64,000 nucleotides of DNA, taken from Chloracidobacterium sp. GTDB lineage: Bacteria; Acidobacteriota; Blastocatellia; Pyrinomonadales; Pyrinomonadaceae. The translations under genes were made by a program, and so were the position numbers. Shown one piece after another: positions 16,569-26,300 of the stretch (within the stretch, counting starts at the first letter, position 1; every line of letters starts with the position of its first letter). Location of the stretch: contig JADKKB010000007.1 of the NCBI GenBank assembly GCA_016720705.1, forward strand, positions 620,001 to 684,000, written 5' to 3'. The notes beneath the pieces are model-generated. The model saw only the letters and a program-made list of their open reading frames with translations. It ran no database searches and was not told where the DNA came from.

Positions 16569-16804
16569 TGTTCTGTTTGGATTTTCGATTTGTGCTCTGA
16601 GTCGTTTTGTATCAACTCGAGGGGGCTGACCTCAAGAAAGTTAGCCAATTCCATAATATTACTCTTGACTGGTTCAAACTTGTCGGAAAGGATATTCGAA
16701 AGTTGGGTGGTCGAGATGTCAAGGGCTTTAGCCAACTCCTTAAACGTCATTATCTCTTTTTTTGCCATCAATTCGATAACCTTTGCTTTATTTACTTTTG
16801 GCAT
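16565..16804 (-). CDS. XRE-family helix-turn-helix regulator, probable R-M controller protein
   Basis: The 79-residue protein consists of one XRE-type HTH (MTFKELAKALDISTTQLSNILSD as helices 2-3) with a short acidic/basic tail. Its size and its position inside a restriction operon match C (controller) proteins, which delay nuclease expression until methylation is established. It overlaps the downstream methylase start. The upstream gap (16805-16864) contains GACTATAAAGACAAGT at 16818-16833, which loosely resembles a C-box (GACT-n-AGTC type). The match is too weak to call an operator. A plain autoregulator of the methylase gene is the alternative. Confidence 0.75.
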   Translation of the reverse strand: MPKVNKAKVIELMAKKEIMTFKELAKALDISTTQLSNILSDKFEPVKSNIMELANFLEVSPLELIQNDSEHKSKIQTEQ

Positions 16805-16864
16805 CTTATCCTAATTTGACTATAAAGACAAGTATTTTATGAACTATCTTCAAGTTATTTATGA

Positions 16865-17524
16865 CTATTGGACTAGTTTGTTTAATTCTTCCCGCCACTT
16901 ATATGGATCATACCAAAAGCATCCAACGCAACCATTCTCATCGTGGGCTTCGGCTTGCCAGTGTTTATCGCCTTCATACCAGAAATATATTCCGGGGAAA
17001 TTGCCCCGTACATTTGTATCTGTACATCGTTCGCAATTCCGCGATTTCAATAGATTATTTGACCTCGTGAATAGCAAAAACTTTGCAATCAGTTCATCGT
17101 CAGAAGCATTTTCGCTGCTCTCTTCATCAGTGTTCCATCGAATCTGGGGAAACTTGTGATCAACCTCCAACAAATTCCCTGGCAGTTCCCGAAGCCAAAA
17201 TGCTTCTTCATTCCTGAACAACTTCTTGATTCTTGCTGATAGCTTCGTAGATACACCCGATCTTGCACTCGTAATCAAATTAAGTTCAAGCGTCGCGAGT
17301 TGTCTATGGACTGTCGTTCTGCCACACGTCTCACAGAGTTTTCTAATCGCATAGTTACTACTTCCTGTAACCGTTTCTTTGAACTGAAGTCCGTAGGCAT
17401 CTCGCCAAGTTTGCCACGTCTTCGCCTGACTCGCTTTTAATTCATGAATCGTGCAATGAGGCTGAAGATCCCTCATAATCTCGTAATCGTCGTAGCTGTT
17501 TGTTCCCAGATTAAATGGATTCAT
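16865..17524 (-). CDS. HNH-type restriction endonuclease candidate
   Basis: This 219-residue protein has a His-metal finger: LLEVDHKFPQIRW supplies the DH pair, FLLFTRSNNLLKSRNCERC the central Asn, and two Cys pairs (CETCG and CERC with CVGC) may bind structural zinc. The N-terminal part has HTH-like character. HNH nucleases of this length encoded between two methylases and a controller gene are good candidates for the cleaving subunit. The ATG at 17524 follows the upstream stop codon by one base, so translation is probably coupled. Recognition sequence and cut position cannot be deduced. Confidence 0.75.
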   Translation of the reverse strand: MNPFNLGTNSYDDYEIMRDLQPHCTIHELKASQAKTWQTWRDAYGLQFKETVTGSSNYAIRKLCETCGRTTVHRQLATLELNLITSARSGVSTKLSARIKKLFRNEEAFWLRELPGNLLEVDHKFPQIRWNTDEESSENASDDELIAKFLLFTRSNNLLKSRNCERCTDTNVRGNFPGIYFWYEGDKHWQAEAHDENGCVGCFWYDPYKWREELNKLVQ

Positions 17525-17525
17525 A

Positions 17526-18479
17526 TTAATTTGCCTCAACCGTCTCTCCCGCTATCATCTCCGACGGCGACTCAGGCGGGTCAGGACTATAAAGTAGAAT
17601 CACGAAGCAAGTAACCTTATATGTCATTTTTTCGTCCTGATTTTCGTGAGAGTAAACAAAGGTTACTTCTAACGGGTCCTGTAAGTCTGTTTTTTCGATT
17701 ATTGAGGTTATCTCGTCGATGGAAACGTCCGGGTCTAAGTAAACTACCAAAAGACGGCTGTCAGCTCCGAATCGGCCTTCATCCTGAAAGCTGTATAGAT
17801 ACTCAGCGACGACCTCGGGATGTTCTATAGCATGACTCTTCCATTTGACACCGAATTCCTTCTTAAATTCATTGGTCGGACCACGAGATACTTTTTGATC
17901 AAACGACTTCCCGCTGATGAAGAAGTCGACTAGTCGTCCGTGCCTCAGCGTCGGAAGAACGTTCTTATTTTTTTCAAAAATAAGGGTTTCAATATAGTCA
18001 TTTCGGACGGCATTAATTTCCTTTATCCGCCGGTATTGAACAGCAGCCTTCCTAACCCGTTCATCTTTCGTAGGGCCATCGGTTTTCTGAGCGTTCACTC
18101 CCTGAACGAAATCATCAAATGCTCCTTGGGAGAATGGCCAATCTACAGTCCCGAGTTTTAGGTACTCCCATTCATCTAGGAGCAATTTCATCATCTTATG
18201 TGAGTTCTTGCCGGACTCGTATTTTTCTGTTTCTGTGAACATTTCGCGAATAATCGGCAGTGCACAATCGTAGTCCCAATTCTCTACTACCTTGGTCCAA
18301 ATGTCGCTATTGGCGAGATCGAGTCTTGTTTGACCGCTATTCTTACCTCGGAGCATCGTCCGCATTGGAAGGCTGAAACCTCTGGCTTTCTGTAGATGAA
18401 GTAAAAATTCCGTTGCCCGATCCGAGTTGCCGAAAATCTTTTTCGCACAAGCCGATGAGAAATTTGATTTAAGGTCCAT
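17526..18479 (-). CDS. Uncharacterised R-M operon protein, possible second restriction subunit
   Basis: This is a 317-residue soluble protein between a methylase and an HNH nuclease gene, with a 1-base gap on one side and a 13-base gap on the other. I see no canonical motif. The segment KQNVLP-like charged linker, LRHGRLVDFFISGKSFDQKVSRGPT and ADSRLLVVYLDPDVS has alternating strands and acidic residues that could belong to a PD-(D/E)xK core, but no clean D-x(n)-ExK can be assigned. A specificity or accessory subunit is equally possible. ATG at 18479 is preferred over an upstream start at 18515 that overlaps the methylase gene. Confidence 0.6.
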   Translation of the reverse strand: MDLKSNFSSACAKKIFGNSDRATEFLLHLQKARGFSLPMRTMLRGKNSGQTRLDLANSDIWTKVVENWDYDCALPIIREMFTETEKYESGKNSHKMMKLLLDEWEYLKLGTVDWPFSQGAFDDFVQGVNAQKTDGPTKDERVRKAAVQYRRIKEINAVRNDYIETLIFEKNKNVLPTLRHGRLVDFFISGKSFDQKVSRGPTNEFKKEFGVKWKSHAIEHPEVVAEYLYSFQDEGRFGADSRLLVVYLDPDVSIDEITSIIEKTDLQDPLEVTFVYSHENQDEKMTYKVTCFVILLYSPDPPESPSEMIAGETVEAN

Positions 18480-18492
18480 TTGAATCTGTAAA

Positions 18493-19293
18493 CTAATATT
18501 CTTTCTTGAACACAAATATATATTCGTGCTTGAAAATGAAATAGTCGCTTCGTAAAGCCCGAACTTTCCAAATGCTGTTCTGGCCTATTTTGCCGCGATT
18601 ACCTTCGATATTCTTAACTATGATGCCTTTCAATTTTACCTTGAAATGTTTCTTAATCATATTCATCGAATAAAAAGCTAATGGCAAAACCTCACTATTC
18701 TTGTAAACATCGCCGATTACAATTGCAAAGTATCTATCTTTCGCTAAATATCGCAACGAGTTTTCACAAACCACTTGAAACTTTTCGATGAACTTAGTTA
18801 AGTCTCCGATTTGCGATAAGTCATCTGCCTTATCCGTAAAATTAATGATGTCCATATAAGGCGGATGCATCAGAACAAACTGGGTATTTTGTGCGTTGAG
18901 TTGTTCAAATGCGGATTCGACTACATCATCTACATCAGTCGAGTTAGCCGCATTGCACGCGCTTACATTGAATCTAGAAGCATTGTTAATTAGATCAACT
19001 TGGGAATTTACATATTCGATCATCTCGGGATTTATATCGAGGCCGATATATTTTCTACCCAATTCCTCGCATTCAAATAATGTCGTCCCGCTTCCCATAA
19101 ACGGTTCGAATACAACATCGTCGATTTTGGTATATCTCTTTAATAATTGGTTAGGAATCTGCGGTATGAAATTGCCGTGATAAATATTCTTATGTTTGCC
19201 AGTTTTCAATCTCTCCTGAATTAGCCAAAGCGAATCCGTATTAACGTCACACTCGCGCCAATTCTCAAGATCAAGATCATTAAATCTTCCCAT
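18493..19293 (-). CDS. DNA methyltransferase (amino-group, N4-cytosine or N6-adenine), first gene of the R-M operon
   Basis: The SAM motif FEPFMGSGTTLFECEELGRKYIGLDINPEM is near residue 65. The catalytic motif follows as LMHPPYMDIINF, a variant of (D/S)PPY with His in place of the acidic or Ser residue. Motif I before motif IV and a short C-terminal recognition region put it in the gamma or alpha arrangement. It is 266 residues and opens the operon with an ATG at 19293. It runs with the downstream 317-residue protein, HNH nuclease, regulator and D12 methylase in one direction. The HPPY variant leaves the modified base open. Confidence 0.8.
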   Translation of the reverse strand: MGRFNDLDLENWRECDVNTDSLWLIQERLKTGKHKNIYHGNFIPQIPNQLLKRYTKIDDVVFEPFMGSGTTLFECEELGRKYIGLDINPEMIEYVNSQVDLINNASRFNVSACNAANSTDVDDVVESAFEQLNAQNTQFVLMHPPYMDIINFTDKADDLSQIGDLTKFIEKFQVVCENSLRYLAKDRYFAIVIGDVYKNSEVLPLAFYSMNMIKKHFKVKLKGIIVKNIEGNRGKIGQNSIWKVRALRSDYFIFKHEYIFVFKKEY

Positions 19294-19675
19294 AGAATTA
19301 CATATGTCGCTGACGCGACGCCCGAATTATACACCAGGCCACCGTCGGTTAAAACCGCACCGCTACATTCAATAAATCGCTTCGCGATGGTCGGAGGTGT
19401 AGCCTCGGGATTTTGGGTGGCTCCACGGAAAGGCGGAGCCGTTTCCGCACATCGGGTGGCGGAGCCTAAGGAAAAGAACCCGGTCGGTATCGCGGTTTGA
19501 GAGATTTCGGCGAGTTCAATCGAGACGCCTCGCCGAAGGGCTCACGGGTATGACTTGAACGCGCGGTAGCGGGGCGGTTTTAAAGCAAAGTTCGCGAAGG
19601 CAGGACGCAAAGGGCGCGGAGAGAACGGAGGGTCGGGAACGAGGCCGCGATCGCTGGAGGCGGGTATTGATGGGG
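19294..19675. other. Intergenic region between the R-M operon and the ATPase gene
   Basis: There is no supported gene. It holds the promoter region of the R-M operon on its left side, short GC-rich palindromic words around 19420-19470 (GGCTCC...GGAGCC), and the second copy of the 115-bp repeat at 19541-19655. Confidence 0.5.
19541..19655. repeat. 115-bp dispersed repeat, copy B (right flank of the TA/R-M block)
   Basis: It is a near-identical direct repeat of 14591-14705 with about five substitutions. The two copies bracket the Phd-VapC pair and the whole restriction operon, about 4.8 kb, in the same orientation. Confidence 0.85.
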
Positions 19676-20989
19676 TTATTTTTGGTCGGGTGTAATGTCG
19701 ATGAAGTTTAGTTGTTTTTCGGCGGGTGGGGCGGAGCGGAGGTAGCGGGCGGCGGCGAGGGGCGTGTCGGCGAGGACGAGAGCGATCAGACGCGGTGAGA
19801 GGCCGGTTGCGGCTAGGTGGCGAGATTGGCGGAGGGCGTCGGTGACACCGGTGGGTTCGGGATAGAGCTCAAACTCTTCGGATGAGCGGCCGATGTGGTG
19901 AAATGCCGGAAAGCCGGCGGCGGGAGCGGTCGGCTCCAGCGAAATCCGGACTGACGACGACGGAGTTTGCTCAGCCTGGGCAGCGTTGTCGGGCGTTTCG
20001 GCGGTTTCATCGACCGCGGTTGGATCTGTGCGTTCAACGGGTCCGGCGGCCGCGAGTTCCAGTGTCGGGGCGGCGGTATTCCAGGGATCGATCCGCTTGC
20101 GTATCTCGAACAGTTCGACGGTCGGCGATTCGGCAGCGGCCGAATTTGAGGATTTTACGTGTTTCAGATAGCGTACGGCGGGCCTTCGGCGGCTCGGAGC
20201 AAGTGCGAAGATGCTATCGGCGACACTCTCAAGGATGCGCGGGCCGGCGACATCGTACCGGGCCGTGCCAAACGCGTTTCCCTTTGGCGAGGTGTCGGCG
20301 ATCAGCAGTATCGAGACACCCGATGCGTCCCGCAGTCCCCGCAGTCGTTCGATAAAGTCAACCGCGTTTCGCGCCGTGCCGTGGGCGGCGATATGCGGCA
20401 GGCTGTCGATGATCAGCGTACGGCATTCGTTGTCGCCGAGCGTTTCCACGATCGAATCAAATATCAAAGACTCCATAGAGTTATATCCCGGCGGCAGTGG
20501 CAGATCCCATTCGACCACCGACCGCAAAAAGCCTTCGGCAAAATCGTATGAGACGACAGCTCCGTCGGCGACACGCGTGTAACGGCGAGCAAACTGCTCG
20601 GAACCCGAATCGAGATCGACGTACATTACAGGTTGCGGGGCGGCCGCCGGATATGGCCCGAGTGAGCAGCCACGCGCCAACGCCTCGGCCAGATGAACCG
20701 CGAAAATGCTTTTGCCAACGCTGTTGCGGCCGCAGAGCACCGCGATCTCGCCTTCGGTCCAAAGTTCGCCGAGCAATTGCCTTGGCGGTGACGAAGATGA
20801 CACAGCCGTTTCGATCCAGAATCCTGCCGGCTGCGTCATTAGTGCATTGTAGGTGTCGCGGCCGTACCGAGCCTGTTCAAGGCGCAATTTCCTTAGACGC
20901 TCGCGCCGCTCGACGACCGTGACGCCCTGATCGCGTAAAAGCGAGTCAAGACGGCGGCGTTCCTGCTCTTTGTGTCTTTCGAGATCCAT
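19676..20989 (-). CDS. RecA/RepA-like AAA ATPase (AAA_25 type)
   Basis: The N-terminus is a short coiled, charged region. A RecA-fold ATPase follows with Walker A GRNSVGKSIFAVHLAEAL at about residue 87 and Walker B RTLIIDSLPHI. A conserved LLIADTSPKGNAFG sensor stretch comes after. This resembles hexameric helicase-like RepA and AAA_25 proteins that act on DNA. The C-terminal third is Pro/Ala/Thr-rich and low in complexity, then ends in a short helical region. It is monocistronic and next to the R-M block. Such ATPases occur on plasmids and integrated elements but also in core genomes, so its role is open. It is intact at 437 residues. Confidence 0.7.
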   Translation of the reverse strand: MDLERHKEQERRRLDSLLRDQGVTVVERRERLRKLRLEQARYGRDTYNALMTQPAGFWIETAVSSSSPPRQLLGELWTEGEIAVLCGRNSVGKSIFAVHLAEALARGCSLGPYPAAAPQPVMYVDLDSGSEQFARRYTRVADGAVVSYDFAEGFLRSVVEWDLPLPPGYNSMESLIFDSIVETLGDNECRTLIIDSLPHIAAHGTARNAVDFIERLRGLRDASGVSILLIADTSPKGNAFGTARYDVAGPRILESVADSIFALAPSRRRPAVRYLKHVKSSNSAAAESPTVELFEIRKRIDPWNTAAPTLELAAAGPVERTDPTAVDETAETPDNAAQAEQTPSSSVRISLEPTAPAAGFPAFHHIGRSSEEFELYPEPTGVTDALRQSRHLAATGLSPRLIALVLADTPLAAARYLRSAPPAEKQLNFIDITPDQK

Positions 20990-21146
20990 AGGAAATCCGG
21001 ACGAACGGAGGGAATCGTCCGTTCATTGTCAATAGTAGCACATTTGTCGCGTAGTTTGCAAGCTGTTTCGTATGCAATACAAGAGAGGATTTTTACCGCA
21101 AAGGTCGCAAAGGGAGGACGCGAAGTCCGCGGAGGGGAATGAACAT

Positions 21147-21180
21147 CAAAAAAGCCCGTGAGTGGTCGCTCACGGGCTTT
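21147..21180 (-). terminator. Rho-independent terminator of the dienelactone hydrolase gene
   Basis: A perfect 12-bp stem (AAAGCCCGTGAG pairing with CTCACGGGCTTT) encloses a 6-base loop. The T-tract on the minus strand lies 28 bases behind the hydrolase stop. On the plus strand a T-tract is lacking. Confidence 0.85.
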
Positions 21181-21208
21181 GAGGTTCTTGTCACGATCCA
21201 CGACCCAG

Positions 21209-22091
21209 TTACTTCAAATTTTTCTTAAAGAACGCGAGCGTTCGTTCCCAGGCTAGTTTGGCGGAGTCTGCATCGTAGCGTGGGGTCGTGTCATTGTGAA
21301 AGCCGTGCTGTTTGTCCGCATAGGTAAAGGTCTCGAATGTTTTCTTATTTTCTTTTAGAGCGGTCTCGTAGGCGGCGATCCCGGAGTTGACGCCCTGATC
21401 GTTGCCGGCGTAGTGGAACATTAAAGGGGCAAATATCTTGGGCACGTCGGTGACGCCCGCCTGGCGTCCGTAGAAGCGACGCCGGCGTTGAGGTCTTTGC
21501 CAAGCCGCACCGCAAGTTGGTTGACCATCCCACCGCCGAAGCAAAAGCCGACCGCACCGAGTTTGCCCTTGCTGTCCTTGCGCGCCTTGAGCCATTTCGC
21601 GGCGGCGACAAAATCCTCGGTCATTTTCTTGCCGTCAACCTTGCGAAAAGCTGCGGCGCCGAGTTCGTCCGTACCGGAAACCCGCCGACCGATGTCAGCC
21701 CATCGGGTGCAAACGCCATATAACCGGCCTTTGCCAAACGGCGGGCGACGCCTCGATGTATGGATTGAGCCCTCGATTTTCGTGAATGACGAGCACGACG
21801 GGAAACTTTTGCCCTTGGCGGGACGAGCGAGGTAGCCCTTGATGGTGCCGTTGCCGTCGGGCGAATCGACTGTTTCATAACCGACTTTAGATCCTTGTCC
21901 TCCGGCAAAACGGTCTGAGCCCAAGCGTAGTTGGGCGCCAGGCTGTCAAAGATCGCCGCGACCGTGAGCCCGCCGACGGCAAATCGGGCCGCATCGCGTA
22001 AGAACGACCGGCGGTCGATATCACCGTGTTGGTATTCGTGAAAAAGATCCAATAACTCCTGCGGGTATTCTTCGGCGGTCTTGCGTTCCAT
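21209..22091 (-). pseudogene. Exported dienelactone-hydrolase family protein, multiply frameshifted
   Basis: The N-terminus has a twin-arginine signal (DRRSFLRDAARFAVGGLTVAA). The body is a dienelactone hydrolase (alpha/beta hydrolase) with nucleophile motif GFCFGGGM, FYGRQAG, and the catalytic His in DKQHGFHND. The reading frame switches at least five times: near 21893, 21803, 21755, 21683 and 21475. Joining the pieces recovers one continuous family member of about 294 residues, including VVLVIHENRGLNPYIE and LAKAGYMAFAPDGL. Frameshifts this dense between conserved blocks suggest sequencing errors or a very recent pseudogene. It would act outside the cytoplasmic membrane after Tat export. 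Its terminator is intact. Confidence 0.8.
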
Positions 22092-22181
22092 TGTTTACTC
22101 CTTTGCTTAGTGTTTTGAAAAGGATAACTGACGCGGCGATCTGTTTCAAGACGAGGAGATAAATGTCCTGGACTTTGCCGT

Positions 22182-23130
22182 TTACGAGACCAACGTCTGG
22201 TAACCGCAGAGGTCGGAGGCCGACGTATTGCCGCCACAAAAAATAAGCACGACCTTGCTCGTTGGACCAAAATTACCGCTCAGCTCTTCGGCGGCGGCAA
22301 GGGTGCAGGCGGCGGCGGGCTCAGTGATGACCTTGAGGCGTTCGAGGATGAAATTCATCGCCCGCACTGTGTCCGCATCAGTGACGACCGTGACGCTTTC
22401 GAAATGCTCTTGAACCAGAGCGAGCGTTGTCTCGGACACCGCCGGAGCACCGAGCGTCTTGGCGATCGAGGTGATGGCATCAAGTTGGACGGGATGGCCG
22501 GCGGCGAGTGCCTGCGCCATTGCGTCGGCACCGACGGTCTCGACGCCCCATATGCGGATAGACGGATCGCTGCCTTTTAGTGCAGATGCGACTCCGCCCG
22601 CAAGGCCTCCGCCGCCGATACTTACGATGACGTCCGTGACATCGGGTAAGTCTTCGACGATCTCAAGCCCGACAGTTCCCTGCCCCGCCATTACCAGCGG
22701 ATCGTCGAAGGGATGCACAAATACACGCCCATCGGCGGTAATGCTCGACCTTTGCAAAAGCCTCGGCGATCGACGGTTGGAGGTCGACGGTGGCTCCATA
22801 GCCACGCGTCGCATCGACGTATATCTGCGGCGTATTTTCGGGCATTACGATGACGGCGTCGACGCCGAGCGTGCGCGATGCGAGTGCGACGGCCTGTGCG
22901 TGATTACCGCCGCTGACGGCGACAACCCCGAGTCGTCGTTCTTCGTCCGGCATCGACAGAAGCTTGTTGAATGCCCCGCGGATCTTAAAGGCACCGGTCA
23001 ACTGAAAGAGCTCAAATTTGACGTAAACCGAGAACCCGAGTTCTTGGCTTAGCGATTTGCTGTATTCGAGCGGCGTGCGTTTGACGTACGGGGCGATGCG
23101 TTGCGCGGCCTGGGTGATGAGTTCGAGCAT
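22182..23130 (-). CDS. PLP-dependent threonine/serine dehydratase family enzyme (one frameshift)
   Basis: This is a fold-type II PLP enzyme. The Schiff-base Lys lies in TGAFKIRGAFNKL, the substrate loop is SGGNHAQAVA, and the PLP phosphate-binding glycine loop is VSIGGGGLAGG. The C-terminal CGGNTSASDL holds the family's Ser/Cys near the PLP nitrogen. The frame is lost near 22738; shifting by one base joins AFAKVE to ITADGRVFVHPFDDP. The restored protein is about 315 residues, which matches the short catabolic threonine dehydratases, serine racemases and hydroxyaspartate dehydratases that lack the ACT domain. The exact substrate is uncertain. ATG at 23130. Confidence 0.82.
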
Positions 23131-23340
23131 ATAATTAACTATCTACAATATCGCAAAAATCAGGGTTGAGCGGCGTTCTACAGATATCAGTCGAGAATAA
23201 CGCTGACCGGCGAAAGTCTCAAGCGAACTGTGCTACTGCAACTGATAAAAGAAAGTTTGACGGACGCCGATATAGTTGATAATAACGTGCAGTAAAGGGT
23301 TATAATCGCAACATCAAAGGCGGCAGGAGAATTCCCCAAA

Positions 23341-26300
23341 ATGAAACGGCTATATACGGCGATCGCTTTATGTTCGGCACTTTTGCTCATCGAAGCAGCC
23401 ATTTTCTTACCGCACACAGCGGCCAAAGAGGACCCGATCGCGGCATTGTTGCGGCTACCGGCTCCACCGCCACCAAATCCATATAACCGATCATTTAACT
23501 CGAACGCCAGCGATGCCTTTGACAAGGGCAACCCGCCAAAGGACGACGCACCGACCTCCGAACTGCTCGACTATTGGGCCAAAATTAACTCGTCTTACCA
23601 GAATCTGCGTTATAACCCCGATCCCTCAGACAAGGTTCTCGACCGCCTGATCGGCGAGATCGAACGCAACCCTAAATTGCTACCCGATTACATCAACGCA
23701 CTTGGCAAAAGCGAGCGGACAGTCGAGTTTATAAAACGCATCTCTGACGCCGAGGGAACCACCGGTGCGTTAGACAAGGAACAGCGATCGACCGTCAAAC
23801 AGTGGCTGACCTACAATAGTTCGTACTTTTCGAACGACCTATACCGCCTCGCTTCGGGCGTCGGCAATACTGATACATACGTCACCGGTCACGACGAACT
23901 GCTCGCCCTCGTCCGCGCTGATTGGGAAAAAGCCAAGCCGCTCGTCGATCGTCTGCGCTCGAGCGGTTCGGGCAAGGCGGGACGAGCACTTGCGGCGTGG
24001 GCCGAGTACCGGCATGCATTGGACACAGATTCGATGGGCGATACCGAGCACTTTCGTGACGAACTCAAATCTATCGTCGAAGACAAGACGCTTGGTGCAC
24101 CGATGCGCGATCTGGCGATGGACGCCCTGGTGAGTGAAAAGGAATGGGCCAGCCGCGATGAATGGTATATGTCTCTGCTCGGTGACGAAACGCTCGCCGA
24201 TATGGGCGGCTATACCGGCCTGACGACTCTGATCCTCATTTCGCCGCCGGATCGGTATATCGAAAAGATGATCGAGTTGCTAAAGAGCGATAATCCGATC
24301 GTCCGGGCGGCGGCGGTCAAGAATCTGTTGTCCAGCATCGACAAAGCTCACCCTGAGATCCTAAAAGCGATGCTACCGTGGCTTGAAGATAAGAATTGGG
24401 CGAAGGAGTCGGGCGATGAACGGCAGGCGATCGTCTTGGCATTGCGTCAGGTCAAATTGCCTGAAAGCGTAACCGGTCTGCTCAAGGTGCTTGACGAACG
24501 CGGCAAACGGCCTGACTATTCCGTAAACTCCATGGAAAACACGGCTGCGAATGCCGCCAATACCGCTGCAAACGCGACTCGAACTTCGACTAACACCGCT
24601 CCGGCCGCAAATCGTCCGGCCGTGAACGCCAAAAAGCCGGTCACTGAAGAAGCGTATTTTCCCTATCGAATATCCGCGATCGGTTCGCTCGGCACGCAAG
24701 CCGATTCAAGGGCGGTGCCGGCACTTCGGCGTGTGATGTCGGACGTTGAGGCTTACGAACGGCCGGCGGTCGTCGAGGCTATTCTCGCGTGTAAGGGTTA
24801 CACCGTTGCCGAACAGATCGACGCGCTCGAGTACTCCGTCAAGCGCTTTAGCTCGCTAGCGGCGGAGTCAAACTCCAACACGGACACGAGCGAACTCTAC
24901 ATTTACAGTTACAGCGACAATCGGCCGCAGGCGGCGGTCGGCCAACCGATGTCGGCGGACGAACTCAAGACGCGGATCGGCGGGCAACTGATGATGTCGG
25001 GCATCGTCAGCGACGAACTGGCCGCGGCGGTCGTCGAGCGCATCGCATTTTTGGAAAGCCGAGACCCGAAGATGGCCGAATCGCTCCGCTCGATCGTGCT
25101 GAGGTGGCAAAATGCCGCGATCAATATGATGCTGTTGAGCGACGTCAAACGCGACCGCGCACCGGCAAACGGGATGCTGCGGTTGCTGGCCGGTCGGGCC
25201 ACACTGCGTGAAAAACAGCCCTCCGACGTCTTTGACCTGAGAACGGGTTCGCCGGCATCAGTTGGCTTTGCGGCGTGTATGATCGAGGACTCGGCAGAGT
25301 ATCAGGCGATCTTCGAGGGCGAGAATGCGGATACTAAGACAGCTCTGCTGGCTTGTGGTCGATTGATCCGAGCACCTCTGCCGCTTGTAAAAGTGATCGA
25401 ACTCACTCACAGCGGTGATAAACGGATCTCAATAGCGGCGGAACGATACCTCGAATCGGAAGATTCGCCGCAGGCCCGAGCAGCGGTACTCGCCCTGCAC
25501 CCCAATGAGGCAAAGATCCTCGGAGCGACAACTGCGTTCTTTGTCGATCAGCAAGCCGAGAGTGAGTTAGTTTCGACGTATCTCGACGCCCTTTTTGCGA
25601 GCGTCGATAGCACCTTTGCCGCCGGCCGAGGATTTTTCACCTCCGATGACTCTACTCGGAAAGACGCCGAAGACGCCCTGGTCAAAGAGGTCAAGACCGA
25701 CGCGGATCTACTTGGCGTCTATGCATACGACGGTAACTTCGTACGGATCTATAAGGACAAGGTGACGTTTAGTTGGGACTACGACAAATCCAGGTATCGC
25801 GAACGACCGCTGAATGCGACTGAATTTGACGAGCTAAAGGCTCTATTGATCGAAAATCGAGTCGATGAATTGACGCCGTTCCTGTCGTGTCCGACCAACG
25901 AGTATTGCCCGGGCAAGGAACTTGTAATGCTGGGACGCAACGGCGGCCGGCGCGTATTTGTCGTAGCAACCCCATTGCCTCCGTTCTTTGCGGCTCTCGA
26001 AAAGCTTTTTACTCAGTTAAAGGAGACGCCGGGAGCTATAAAATATTCTTTAAGTAAAGACGTAGCCGGACTGGAGATCGTACTTGCGGACGAGAATCTG
26101 CACGTCGAAACTGTCTGGAAACAAGGCGACGACCTGAGGGTGGCAGTAACGGATCGGGTCACGCGAAAACGCGTAAAGGCCGAGATCGACAAAACCTTCG
26201 ATGAATTACCGGACGCAGATATCGCCCCGCCAACCGACATTACCGAGGGCAAGGATGAGAGCGAGTCTATATATGAAAAGCGGCTAAAGCTGGAAGCAAA

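Noticed and set aside
16818..16833. C-box operator upstream of the controller-like gene
   Set aside because: Only one half-site-like match with wrong spacing. It is mentioned in the gene entry but not called.
19676..20989. Plasmid replication origin with RepA
   Set aside because: The ATPase resembles RepA-type proteins, but no iterons, partition genes or other plasmid features are nearby.
22459..23052. Long plus-strand open frame opposite the dehydratase gene
   Set aside because: It is a shadow of the PLP enzyme, whose motifs are clear on the minus strand.
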